Origin: Ascaris suum | Lineage: Eukaryota > Nematoda > Chromadorea > Rhabditida > Ascarididae | NCBI GenBank assembly: GCA_013433145.1 | Contig: CM024181.1 | Span: 4,960,001-5,024,000 of the forward strand | DNA length: 64,000 bases | Direction of reading: 5' to 3' | Shown here: one piece after another, positions 26,301-38,769 of the stretch | How the letters are laid out: each line of letters begins with the position of its first letter | Numbering within the stretch: the stretch's first letter is position 1 | The notes under the pieces: model-generated | The model's input: only the letters and a program-made list of their open reading frames with translations | Databases searched by the model: none | Told to the model about the DNA's origin: nothing | Position numbers and translations under genes: made by a program

Positions 26301-29046
26301 GTTCACAGAGACGATTTCATGCTGCAGAGCACGCCATATACGAACAAAAAAAAGCGCAAAGCTCTGATATATTTCATAGAAAACGATGAGACATGGATCA
26401 GTTAAAGATTATGGCAGCAAGCAGATCGAGTATTTTTGGGCAGAAACACAAGTAAAAACAATATTCGACAGCATAGTAGAAAAACCGGCGGATGATGTCT
26501 CATCGTGCCAAATTTAAAGTACGGGCGACTTATAGAATAATCATCAATGCGACAGTGTAATGAACATGCTAAATTTAAAAACTGCTCTAGAACAAATAAT
26601 TTTGGAAATGCGGAGAAAGACAAAAAATATATTGGTCTTTTTTGGCTTAAGTAAGATGAATATAATTTATATTATTAAAGAATAAAACTAAATGAAGTAG
26701 CTACAAGCATAAATATAACTATGCATATATATAAATAATCAAATCAACTAAGCAATATTCACTTGTGATAATTTTCGAATACTTCCATATTTATTTGCCT
26801 ACTAAGTTGTACCTGAAAAAACAGTTTCATTACCTAGTTCAAAACTGGATACAAATTCGGATATGCAAGTATTTTTGAATAATCACCAACGTGAGCCATC
26901 TTTCCGCTGGTATTAACAGCTAGATACTGCTAGAGGTGATGATGGATATAGACGACGAGCATGCTAACAGACCTGATAATAAAATTCTAATCAACTCTAG
27001 AGATGAATAAATCGAGTTGATTCGGCCACCACTCACCGTCTATTGGTTGATCCCATCAGTAGACGATGTACGGTTCAAAACTACAGTTGCGAATTCCTGG
27101 AAACCCAGACCCGAGTTTGGAGACGACGGTTAGTAGTTAAAATGTAGCAGTCTAGCTTGTCGGATTTCACAGACTGCCTCCCTCCATCCAGGTGGATGGT
27201 ATGGTAGTGCAGACAAGCAACGGCCGCAAGCGTCTCGAAGAACCAATTAATAGCTAAGAAAGTGAACAGAAGCCATAGTGTCAAAGGCAACCTACAGAAG
27301 CTACATGCTGTCGCGCCTGTTGTAGACCATGAAGGAGCCATCGGAAACACCAGCAATTCGTTTATGCTCGACAATAACCATTCGACGAAATACGGTTTGA
27401 TCCTCGAGTGTTTTCCGGGAACACTGCTTGCGGTGAAAGTCCACCTTCCGAATGTATTTTATTGACTATCACATTCGGCTGCCAACAAAAATTGGCATTT
27501 GCGAAATCTTCATATCTTGCAAGCGAAAAATTTCACGAGACTTATTTTCGCGTTGTTTGCATACGAATGTTCCAATGGCTTGCCTCAATCTTCGCACTAC
27601 GTAATCGAGGAAAACCTTTAAAAGCGATCACACTACATTATAAATCATCGTGTGGAAATTCGGGTAAATTTGGGAGTTTCTTCGCGGCAAGTTGGTATTT
27701 TCCTTTAGATGTCACAAAAAAACATTAACTGAGGCCAACAATTTATTCTATCTGAAATGTTACGCAAAAAAAAGAAAACCAACGATCTACTTTCGAAGAG
27801 ATTTGAAATCTTTACAAAGTTACGTTATGAATCACATCACACACATATAATTAACAATAAACATTTATAAGCGTATAAATTCATTTCGCACATAAATATC
27901 AAAGCTCAAATTTTTTAGCGGCTTTCTCTTCACAATTACGATATCAATTAAGCCCTCATAAAAGGAGCTTGATGAAACCCGGAAATGACTAAAGTTTCCC
28001 TCGGCTATCGAACGACAGCCTTCTGACCGCCTTTTATCTAATGACATGTCCGAAACTGAACATGACCCAAAGAAATACAGGAAGCGGGGCCGGTTTCTGC
28101 ACTGCCACTTTCTTGAAGGCAATCATACCATGTCATTTTCCCTTGCATTTCCCTTGCTTGCGGTATCCCATTTAGTCCTTCAAAACTTTTGGAGTAGCCT
28201 AGGCTCAACAAGCCTGCTTATAATACATTAATGCAAAATACACTGTTTCTTAGCCAAAATCTTAGAACGGCCATCTCCTTCATCCTCCTTCACCCTGACA
28301 ATAAAAAAAATTCAATTTTTCGACAACATGGGAGCAACGACTAGCAAAAAGAAAAAACAAAACATCCTCTCTATCGAAGTGCTTGCCCATCGTTAAGGGG
28401 CGAAACAACAACATGAATTTGCATACACACTAGCACATCTATGATGTTACATCACTCATTCACAAAAGCATATAACGTTAAGCCGGAGAAGAAATCAGCA
28501 AACGGCAACAGCACCCAATTATAAAACAACCCCATTCGTACTCATCCAGGTATCCCTTCGCTACTCTTAGTGAAACAAACCTCAGATTGAGGTGAGCCCT
28601 ATCTCCTTCCGCTCTCATTCTCTCCGATGATTCTATAGAATAGCAAGACAGCTTTCGGAGAGAAATGGCAGTAAATCAACTTAAGGCATAATTAGCATTA
28701 TTTTCCAGCATAACTCATGGCATCGAAGAAATCTTTCAAACGGATCTAGACACTGCCGTGTTCGTTAAAATGTGAAATTCTCTTAGAGCTTGGACACCTA
28801 TAAACCCGGTTAAGGAAAGGAATGACGAGCAAAAAATCAAGGACGTGGAACTGGCCCACGGTTGAAAAACTTTCGAGGATCCTTAGTCCTAGACGAAAGT
28901 TATTACCCTCCGTCGTCTTCTTCAAATAAAGATAAGTCAAGAAAAGTTGCACATAGAGAAAAGTACTGTGGTAATTGTTATGCACAACCAACTGAATTCG
29001 AAGCGAATATATTGCTGCGTACGGCAAAGCAGTTTTCAAATAAAAC
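23362..29046. other. No confident gene
   Basis: Overlapping ORFs on both strands at 23.4-23.8 kb (minus, 92 codons) and 27.1-27.7 kb have no clear motifs or splice signals. Possibly old element fragments. The rest is AT-rich with nothing recognised. Confidence 0.5.
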
Positions 29047-30583
29047 TTAAGCAAACAACACTGGTAGATCATCATCGTTCTCTAGAATGTTCTTCGGCTG
29101 ATCGGGCAAAAATATACCTTTCTCTTCCAACTTTTTCTTCTCAGCTGCTACTAAATTTTCCGTCTCGGCACGATCCTTCTTCTTTTTCGCTTGGATTTTC
29201 TTCATCCTATAAAAAAACGCAATCTCGAATTTTCACGATACAATTACATTTCAAAAACATTCTTTGTACAAAAGTTTAAAGCATTTCACTTTAAAAAAAA
29301 AAGAAATAATTTGCTACGGCGGATAATTAAACGTCTTATAATGAAAAACCTTAATTAAACACATTTTTGGCAACTATTTCCAAACTACCTTCCATGAAAC
29401 TGCAACTAAAACACATAAAACACTCTAGTTATCCCGTGAAACGCTAATAAAGTTCCGGCTGTCAGTTTAAATGTAAAGTCCCTTCTAAGAAACAATTAAA
29501 ATGGCTTCTGTTCATTTCCAACTAATAATAAAGCAAAGGAACTAAAAAAAGCTCATAAGACTTTTTCCTCTACTACTGCACCAAAATACAGAAATCACCT
29601 CAACAGCACACATATTTTTACCCATACTTCTTTCGTAGCGCTCAACTCTCCATTCAACTGAAAATACAATGTCTGTGCCGTTGCCACTAAAAAAACTGTA
29701 AGAAACCGACGTTTTTGTCAAATTCTTGCAAGAAACAATGGTTAAAAATGCTTCTGAGCTAAAACTAAGCAAAAGCAACGGAAGCAATCATGGGCTTTTA
29801 TCGCACATTTGTTGTTATAAAAAGGCCGTGATCAGTACTAAACCAACATAGTGTATCATGAAGATTTCAGCAACCAAATACATACGTATTGCCAAACGGC
29901 GCAAATTCGATCATTCCGAATGAGTTAGCTGAACGACTAAAAAAATGAAATAACGCTAACGAACCTGTAGAATTCTTCTCGCTCCATTTCATCCAATTCC
30001 GTTACAATATACATCAAGGTGTTTTCGATACGCGGTATAATCACTGAAAAGGCCAAGTTACACATTCCTCAAAAGTAAAGAACATGCCAATTTTTAATGA
30101 GGAGTGGAATTTGAACAATTAGTTTTCAATAATCATTTGTAGTTTACCGCAGCATAATAAACAGAAAAAAAACAACAATCGAAAACCTGGCAGATGGCTG
30201 ATGGGGATATTCGGCTGTCATCAAAGAGAGTTACCTTTTACATTAAATGAATAAAAATTTATTGCTCAGATGAACTTTTGTTCGCAGAAACCAGCCAATG
30301 AAAGGACCCAGTTCTTGCTAGTGAAAAAAACCATCGGAAGCATAAAGCAAGAACTTAAATTGCTTTCATAACAAGATAAACACGTGGGAAGTTAAATTCT
30401 CCGTGGGCAGCACAATGGGTTTCCCTGAGGCGGGAAACAACGGCGAAAATGGAGATAAAAAGCAGGCAGCAACCGACAATTTCCGGCATTACAGGAGATC
30501 GGCATGACATCATTCCTGCTGATTACAAGGCAAAGGAGAATAAGAACCATCATCGCTGATTACAGGGCGAAAGGGCAATAAAA

Positions 30584-30677
<94 letters not shown>

Positions 30678-33600
30678 CAATCTTCTCTTTTCACTAATAA
30701 ACCAAAGTGCAAAAGTAATGCAAATTCTTCGACAACGTACCATGCTCGATGGCGTTGACGCGTCTGTTTGTGACCTTAATAGCCTCATCCAAAGTGATAA
30801 AACAAGTCTGCAAAGTAGCCAACTCGACAAGCAACTCCACTGCCTTGCTATAATTTTTTTTCAGCTTCGTGATGCTCGCACCTCCTTTCCCCAATCCTGT
30901 CAAGTCATATGTATCCGGACCATCCACGTAAGCATCAAAGACCGGCAAGAACACACCTGAAAAACATTTGTAACGCCAATACGTAATCATATTCTCCAAA
31001 ATGACTGCTGACAATGTACACGCAACTTAGCGTTACGGCGAAACCTCGAAAATAAGCCCCACGGCTGATACAACCAATCTGCTCATGAAACTGCTTCGAT
31101 ACACGCCTTAAAAAGCCAAACGATTCACCCAACACGCATCTTCTGAGCATTAGCAGCATAACATACATAAACGCTTTATTGATTCAACTTGGATCAATGC
31201 ATGCTATGATACTATGCATCGGTAATGCTCAATATCCGAAATAATGCCCCTCCCCCTTATTTCGTGCAAAATAAGCGCAAAAGCGCATATAATAAAATAG
31301 ACGAGAACATAAGAATGCCCTACGCACGTCATGCAACCATCGCACTTCGAAACCAATGCACAGTGAAATGTTGAGAGAATTCAAAGGTTGGAAACGAAAA
31401 CTGGTGACTCTATAGCATTCCACAGCAAAATTACTCTGGCGGATACACCTCCAACCCTTAGCAGATTCACTATCCTCTAAATGGGAGCAAATTTTTCACC
31501 AACAGACTAAGAACCGTTTTTCCACAGGGAGGCGCTGATGTCGCAACAGTGGACGAGGGGAAATCTTGGAGAATTCCTTCAAGCAAACATTATGGGGAGG
31601 AAACTTCTGCGTGATCGAAAGCTAATACTCATCCAGGTGATTTCAAAGTATAAATATGACATCACTAAGGATGCGATATCAGCAACTCTTCTTCTTATCC
31701 TTTCATAAGAAGATCTATTAGACACGTCTGATCAGTCTTTTATGAGTTCCATTCAATGTACTGCTATGAAACCATTAATCTAATTACTGCCTCCAGGAAC
31801 CCTTTCAATAATTTACGATTTAGGAGCCCAAGTAATTTTAGAACAATAAAATACTAATCACAATATTCCGGCACATTCCTAGAAAAAAAACTGAAGAAGC
31901 TGGTTAAGTCTGAGCTCCAATAGTGTCCCCACGATCACGTTAGTTGCAAAAACCTGACAAACAAAATAAAATTGAGACGTGGACTGTCGCTGCGATTATT
32001 ATAAACAGAAAAATACCTTACAGGCCAGAGAGTGAAAAACAAAAACGAAGCACTTTTTTGATAAAAACAGAAGCATTTTATACGAGAAAATTTAAACTGC
32101 TTGATGAGCTGCTCCAAGTGAAAACACTTCGACAGCATGTATTCTTACAAGATGATGAATTAAACTGTAAAATACAACATAGAAAAGACAGAGACTCTTG
32201 TCCCTATCCTCCCTTTCTCTTCATACAGTCACCGATGTCAACATGAGGAAAGGCGTGAGCATGAAATCAGAAAACAGGTAGATTCATAGCCTACCCACCA
32301 TCACCTCCACATTTAATTCAATTTTAGCAAGTAAAGATACTAAGCAAAAGTCTCTACCGAGCTGATACTAATAACTGCAATCTATGCCCAATAATGAGCA
32401 AACATGAATTAAAATGTGACAGTGCAAATAGCAGTAATAACTGCTTACCGACGACGTTTTCTTTCTTCATTCGAACACGATGTTGAGCGCGTGAAACATT
32501 CTGTATAACGATATGCGAGAAGTCACCGGCAGCAAATTTTGCCTCCGCCAATGAGAAGCTTGCCTCACGCAGCACTTCACCCATTAAATTCTTGTTCTTA
32601 AAAAAACACAAACCGATTAAAGACATCACCATTTATCTTTTAAACCTCTCTGTAAATATAATAAAAACCCCGAATAAAACCTCAAATTCCCAAGTTCCAA
32701 TATTCTTACTGAAAGAACATCAAAACTGCCACGTAGATTTCACTTCATCAACTCTAATGCATAGCTCTTAAAATTAACGACCATTTACCTATTGAAAAAA
32801 AAACTGCTCGGATGATTGTAGCATTGATTGTTGCCGAAAATTCGACTTTTTTAAATTAGTGCAGTCGCTACAGATAAACATAAACGCACTTTCCTAACAG
32901 TAATAAACAGTGCTGGCAGAGAGATTCGCAATTCGAAGAAAGTGTTGATGACCTGCCATCTATAATATTTCTATGAATGGGTCATGACTGATTGCCTAGC
33001 AGGATAGGAACTCTCCATAACAACGCAAAGACGGAGAAAAAGCAGCCGAGCAAACATCTAGATGGGATACTGCATCGGCCATCGACAACTGCCCATTACA
33101 CCAACCCGATACCATTATTTTTACCAACGAAGTAAAACCAACACTGGAAAAAAAGGAGGTTCAGAGGGCAACTGAACGACCATTCAACTGCAGTCAAATC
33201 ACAAAGTGACCTCTGTTGCTAAATATTACAAATGAGTGCTCTATAAATGCTTTACTAACTCCTAATAATGTTTGAATGAATTTTTTTTTTGAACCTTGCG
33301 ACTGCATCATGCGTTGCATTTATTTGGTATCTATATAAGTCAATGACCTTTCATCGTAATAAACTTCTCAATATTCAGTGCTCCGCAGCGGTTAAAGCAT
33401 CGAAAGTAACCGCAAGTATGAAATGACCTAAAAAAATCCAATCCAATAAATGATCACTAAATCGATAAATTCTCGTTCACACCTTAGCAGCAGAAAGTAT
33501 TAGAAAGCATATTGCTTGTCGTCACGAAATACTTGCAGTGAGTGAAAAAGGAAAAGACAAAAGACAAAGAAGAAAAACTCGACCTCGACAATTTTGCCAA

Positions 33601-34355
33601 GAATCGATCGGAAGCGCATATTCAACGCATCGGCCTTCTTTTTTAACAAACTGTGACCCTTCTGCGCAGCTTTCAGACGCGTTTTCATCAACGTCTGTGC
33701 CCTGTAATCATATCGATTTCATGTGTTCAATTGCGTCGATAAGAAATCGAAATCCTAAGGAATTGATTAAAAATGCAACACATCAGTAATTGCTTCCCAT
33801 CTAGTTACTGATGTCGGAATGAAAAAAAAAAACAATTTGCAGCCATTTGCCGGGAACAGTTGGTTGCAATGAAGCTGGGCTTACAATGCACTGAGCAACC
33901 TCATTTAACCTTCATGTGAAGCGTGAAACTTCTAAGATCTACTTCTGATGAAACTTGCACAAACATCATGAATGAAAAAAAGAAATTATGGAAATTCAAG
34001 CTGGTGTGTTTTCAGAATCAAATCACGTCAAAATTGATAACAAAGCTTATTTGCATGAAACATTTGCTGACGTGAACCACTTGGAAATGCTACGTCCTTA
34101 GGAAATTATATCTTACTTTAGTTGAAAACGATTCCCCGTGTCATTAAAAACATTCAACACCATCTTCTCCATTTGCTAAGAACCTTCAAGCCATTTCAGA
34201 GTTCATATTCAGAGTTCATATTCGATAATAAAGAGTAATTGTTATTTATTTATCAGTTATAAGGGAATAATTGCCTAAAAAATTCAATGCGATAATAAAA
34301 CGACATACATTCGAGATGGGAACACCGCAATACGATCTTTGCCTCCTCCAGACAT
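29047..34355 (-). CDS. vha-14: V-type H+-ATPase subunit D, complete, six exons
   Basis: Subunit D forms the central rotor shaft of the V1 sector and couples ATP hydrolysis in the A3B3 head to proton pumping across endomembranes. The coding sequence joins the complement of 34309-34355, 33584-33701, 32449-32596, 30741-30956, 29965-30043 and 29047-29206. All phases close, giving 255 residues against about 247 in human. The start reads [16 protein letters not shown]. Family blocks are plain: the N-terminal helix with [18 protein letters not shown], then [18 protein letters not shown], then LTGLGKGG and [18 protein letters not shown], then [20 protein letters not shown] and [18 protein letters not shown]. 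The lysine-rich C-terminus ends DDDLPVLFA, as I recall for nematode orthologues. Intron 4 holds an (AT)n tract. Identification rests on remembered family sequence; the exon structure is read directly. Confidence 0.96.
30587..30673. repeat. (AT)n microsatellite inside a vha-14 intron
   Basis: About 87 bases of AT, lying in the intron between the fourth and fifth coding exons of the V-ATPase D gene. Confidence 0.98.
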
Positions 34356-35215
34356 ATTGATTGATTTGTAAGTCCGAAGGTATGTCCCAACTAGAATATT
34401 TCATTAATTAGTGCAATCATTATTTGTTGGGATCTAATAAACGACGATCCGACTAATCACATAACAGGAGTAGCATTGTTCAAAGTTTCATGAATCATCC
34501 AAGAGTAGCAAGTGACTCCGATCCTAGAAACGCTAAAGTATATTTTTAAAAACAGTGAACACATTTGCACAGAAAAACCCATCAACATAGATTTTACCGC
34601 TAGCAAATGGGAAAAAACTATGGTCGGTCCTCAAAATGGCCTCAAATAATACTCGCAAGAACGGTAGAATATATGAAAGCAGAATTTCAATGTGCCTCAA
34701 AGTCGCGATGCACCACTAACTGGAAATCGAAAGTTTTCAATCGTCACGTATAATCCTACTCGCAATACATCAATCGTGTATAACCGATGATCAATATATG
34801 AACACTTTCCAATCATAACTAAGAATCACCTGCAAATAAATATTCACCTGAGCACTAAGGAAAAGCAAAAGAACACAACGGTGAAATGAAGATTTTTGTA
34901 GATGAAAAATGCAAAATCCCTTTGTCAGATGCAAACGAGAAGAAACGACAACTTGCCGTTTTCGGAGTCCTTCCGTCACGGAGTCACGGGATTAGCTAAA
35001 CTTTCCGCAGCGGCTATTATATAAAGCATGAAACACAACTCCCTCAAAACGTCGATTTCCGGCGCATGCAATGTGTGCGGCACACAAACTGAAGACCAAT
35101 GATCGATTGAAAAAAGCGCCTCATGCGCCTTATAATCAGGCAAAAGGCGCGAATTGAAACTGCAAAATTTGTGAACCTGAACAGCAAATATTTACAGCCA
35201 GCATAGACCTCGAAA
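34356..35215. other. Presumed 5' flank of vha-14
   Basis: Only short ORFs. A weak acceptor-like TATTCTAG (minus) lies about 40 bases upstream of the vha-14 ATG and could be its leader splice site. No TATA-like or other promoter element stands out. Confidence 0.4.
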
Positions 35216-35391
35216 CTACTCATGAGTCTTTAAACCGACAACTGCAGTGAGCATGCGGGCCTTGGTCCTTGCACGGGAAGTCGCCATAAAGCCTTGTCTT
35301 GTGAAAGCCTTGACCAGATACATAAAGAAGGGAACTTCCGTGTTCGATAGCAAAAACCGGTCGAAATTGTCGTAGCCTCCTTTCAAGTGAC
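35216..35391 (-). CDS. Orphan terminal exon of an unidentified gene
   Basis: The exon begins after the acceptor TTTTTGTAG in phase 1 and runs 58 codons to TAG at 35216. It reads GGYDNFDRFLLSNTEVPFFM then YLVKAFTRQGFMATSRARTK then ARMLTAVVGLKTHE. Codon choice looks coding and the frame has no other problem, although a second frame is also open over most of it. I found no preceding exon between 35.4 and 36.5 kb. It could be an alternative 3' exon of the gene ending at 36546: a phase-1 donor (G|GTCGTT) exists in that gene's last exon. Product unknown. Confidence 0.4.
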
Positions 35392-36545
35392 CTACAAAAA
35401 CGACTGAAACTGCACGCCCATTTTTACTGTTTTATGAGTCCACCTATCGTAACGTTTACTTCTAAGACCAACCTCCTCCCTCTTCCCCCCTCCCCCCCCC
35501 CCTCCTAACATCTTTCATCACTGTGGACGGTGGCTATAAATTAAATGATAGAAAGAGAAGCAAACTATAAAGATTTATTTGCATCTGAAATAAACATGAA
35601 CGTTGGCAGTCTTGTGACGGCTTTAAAGAGATATTCACATACGCAGTGTTAATAAAACAACCTCAACCGCCACTATCGTTTCAATAATATCGCATAGGAG
35701 AGTTTGAAAGGATGGGTGGCAGGTGAGTGCTTGAGGATTATTTCATTACTCGATAATACGAAGGTCGAGTCATGTGCCAGAGGATTGATTATGCTGATAA
35801 TTCATCGATAAGATAATTATTCAATTTTTTGAAAAATGCTCGACCGATATGATGGGATTACGGAAGTTCAACTGTCAGGCGAAATAGATGATTATTGTCC
35901 TGCTGCATATACACATAAAACCCATATACCTTCTTATCCAAGAACGAAAAGGCTTGTTGCATAGAACGGCTTTTGCAAAGCGATTGTATGGTTCGAAATG
36001 AACAGCATCCAATACCGCACCTTAAACGAAGGCTCCCTCTCCCCCTTCCGCACCTTTTATCTAAAGGACGACTGATGGCGGAAGTGAATATGGGGAACGA
36101 ATTCTGGAACATGTCCAACGAAACAGAGAAAAAAATTTGAGTCCGGAACAGCTGAGTATTGAAAACAGCACAAATTCAGTACTGTTTTCATCGCCATAAA
36201 CAGGAGCCTTTCCCCCGAAATGTTTGCTGCATATAATATTTCAACAACCAGGACCTACGAAAAATCAAATGGAGTGCTATGATAGCAAATTTCGAGTGCT
36301 CGAAGTGACCGAGGAATGGTTTCAAAGAAGCACAACGATAAAAAATGGTTTCACAAAGAATCGCACAGTTCGCATTTGAAACATCAAACATTGAACGAAT
36401 TTTGAGTGAAATTCACTCGTATGAATACATATAAGAATTAAATAATATCAAGTGCGGCTAACATACCATACAAACTCAAATATACACACAATTACAATAA
36501 TATCGAAGATGTGTATATGCATTGCACCGTGACACTTAATCCAAG

Positions 36546-38532
36546 TCACAGAGGTACGTAACGACCCGACTGCACTGCCTCACGCAGTAAAGACTCTCGT
36601 TCTTTAGCCACTTCGATTAGTTGCTTCAACTAAAAAAAGAATGGCACCAGTTAAAAACAACTAAGAGACTTTTCCTCACTTAAGGGGGAATGTTGCACCA
36701 AGTAGGTGCAGTTACTTGCAGCCATGTGAAAAAAGCATGCGGCTGCTTGGCCAAAGAATCGCAAATTTTGTATCACAAAAGAATATTCACTGACTTCAAT
36801 CGAAACAAATTGGAATATAAAATGCTCTGGTGGAAAATCGAGGAAGAATTGCGAGAATATAGCTGCTCAGAACGAAGATGAACGGCTGATAAAGAAGTGT
36901 TCAAGCAAAGAAACGTTGGGAAGGCTGGCAAAACGTAACGGATGCTGCTAAGTGACGCATGCCAAAACGAAGGAAGCAGCATCTCTATACTTACTTCTGG
37001 CTATTCGCCAATGATAGATAAATAGAACAATATAGCATTAGTAGACTTAGAAGAAGATACTAATCTTAGAACGCTTTTCATTACTTTTGACCAATAAGAC
37101 ATTTCAGCCTCGGGTATGACATCTGCGCTAAGGCGCAAATGACATGCCACGGTCACACTGCTCGTGTTTTTATGCATACATTTGTTTATTAGCTGAACTT
37201 TGCAGAAGAAGACGATGGAATTCTTCGAAGCATTAGCTGTCTCTGCACACATACTTTGCTGATAAGTGAAAGCATATTCTCTTTGACCTATCCAAGCTGT
37301 TAATGTTTAGGTCGTCGAAAATTTGTTCTTAAAAAGGGAACCCTTTGTCATCCTATCAAAGTGACCAATGAACCAAAGAAAGACTGACTTCATTCAATCG
37401 AGCTTCACATTTCTCCGCCTTCCGCTTATCGTTGAGCGCTTCTCTGACATCATTTGCAAGTCGATCAAAATCCACGGAAGGAGGACGGTATGTGCGGGCA
37501 ACGACCTCACATTCATTCTGGAATATGATCAACTGATTATCCTTGTACCAACAACAGAAAGAACGAGGCGCAAGCAAAGATGGTCTGAGTAAAGATGTGG
37601 AAAGCAAAACGTTGGGACCCAAAACAAAGCGAAGGGAAGAACAGGTGGATGCTCTTTGCAAAATTCACTCACAAACGCAACACGGCGTTCATTCCTAAAG
37701 CGATCATCGTAAAAGAATACTGAACTTCAATTCTCATCAATAATCGCCGCTTTTATTAGACTCTCATAAAATGGCAGAAATAAACTTAAAAAGAAAGAAC
37801 TAAAATGAACTCAGCCTAAATGAGTTTTATTTAATTTATGGGAAGGAAATCATAAGCACTATGCATATAAGCAGAATAAATGACACCGCTTTTAAAACTT
37901 ATAGAATATGTAACAACAGAAATTAACTTAGAAAGTATGCACGGAAGTTAAATTGCATTTACAAACAAATTCATTGCCCACCGAAGCAACAGCGATACCT
38001 CAATTTATTACTTCTATATTGAAAAAAAAAACCATTAAGCTTGAAAGCGTCAAACATATATCTATTTAATTGCTATCTCCGGTCGCATACCTATGAAAAT
38101 CCGTAATTTCAAATAGCTTTGCCGTCATAGAAATGACTACTTGTTCACCGTAAAGGCTTTGCAGACCACTAAACCTAAAGAAGCAAATTTGCATAAGCTG
38201 GATAAACTCACAACGCTTTAACATTCATGTCAACTACCTAACTCGTTGGCTAAATTTGCATTAATTACATAGGCTATCAAACACATAAACATTATTCCGC
38301 CTAAAAGGTTTCGTGGAATAGAAATGAAAAATCAGCAAGCGTGAAACAAGACTTTCCTAAGAAAAAAAAACGATACAACAAAGTGATTAAGCGAATTAGT
38401 GTGAAGTGTGCACGAAAAATATAAGTCAATTAATTTCAGTGCAAACGGCGGAATCGTAGACGTAACGCTTATAATGCTCGTTGAAAATGTTTTCATGAAG
38501 ACAAAAGAAGAATAAACCAAAAAATAAATGAA

Positions 38533-38575
<43 letters not shown>

Positions 38576-38769
38576 AAGAAATAAACAACCACTGCTTTTT
38601 CCGTTGCACGACTGGCTGCAATAACACATTCGGCAATAAGTTTTGGGAATCCGGTTCGCTGCTCTAAAAGATCGAGCAGAGCGCCATCAACTTTCTCTTC
38701 AAGCTCTTCTTTTTCCACTTTCTTCGCCATCAACGACTCCGATGAACGCTCTGCAATGTTTATTTCCAT
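36546..38769 (-). CDS. Helical protein gene, possibly NSL1-like kinetochore subunit
   Basis: Exon 38593-38769 starts MEINIAERSSESLMAKKVEK and contains VDGALLDLLEQRTGFPKLIA then ECVIAASRATEKA. By eye this resembles the human Mis12-complex subunit NSL1 around its ILECVI segment (D..R..P..I.ECVI). Exons 38091-38174, 37673-37694 (22 bases), 37389-37517 and 36546-36629 follow with matching phases and encode FHRNERRVAF, then RPPSVDFDRLANDVREALND, then LKQLIEVAKERESLLREAVQ and a stop. About 164 residues result, mostly charged helix, suiting a coiled-coil complex subunit. The first two exons do not join in phase with any donor I see, so they could belong to separate genes or an exon is missing. The kinetochore assignment is tentative. 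Confidence 0.45.
38521..38577. repeat. (AAAT)n microsatellite
   Basis: About 14 copies of AAAT with one early interruption (GAAT), directly after the first exon of the helical protein gene at 36.5-38.8 kb, in its presumed intron. Confidence 0.95.

Noticed and set aside
26300..26640. Possible mariner/Tc1 transposase remnant (ENDETWI-like text)
   Set aside because: The resemblance is a single short string; the frames around it are full of stops and no catalytic motifs or inverted repeats are visible.
30510..30830. Minus ORF of 106 codons across the third AT tract
   Set aside because: Intron and out-of-frame exon text of vha-14 joined through the repeat.
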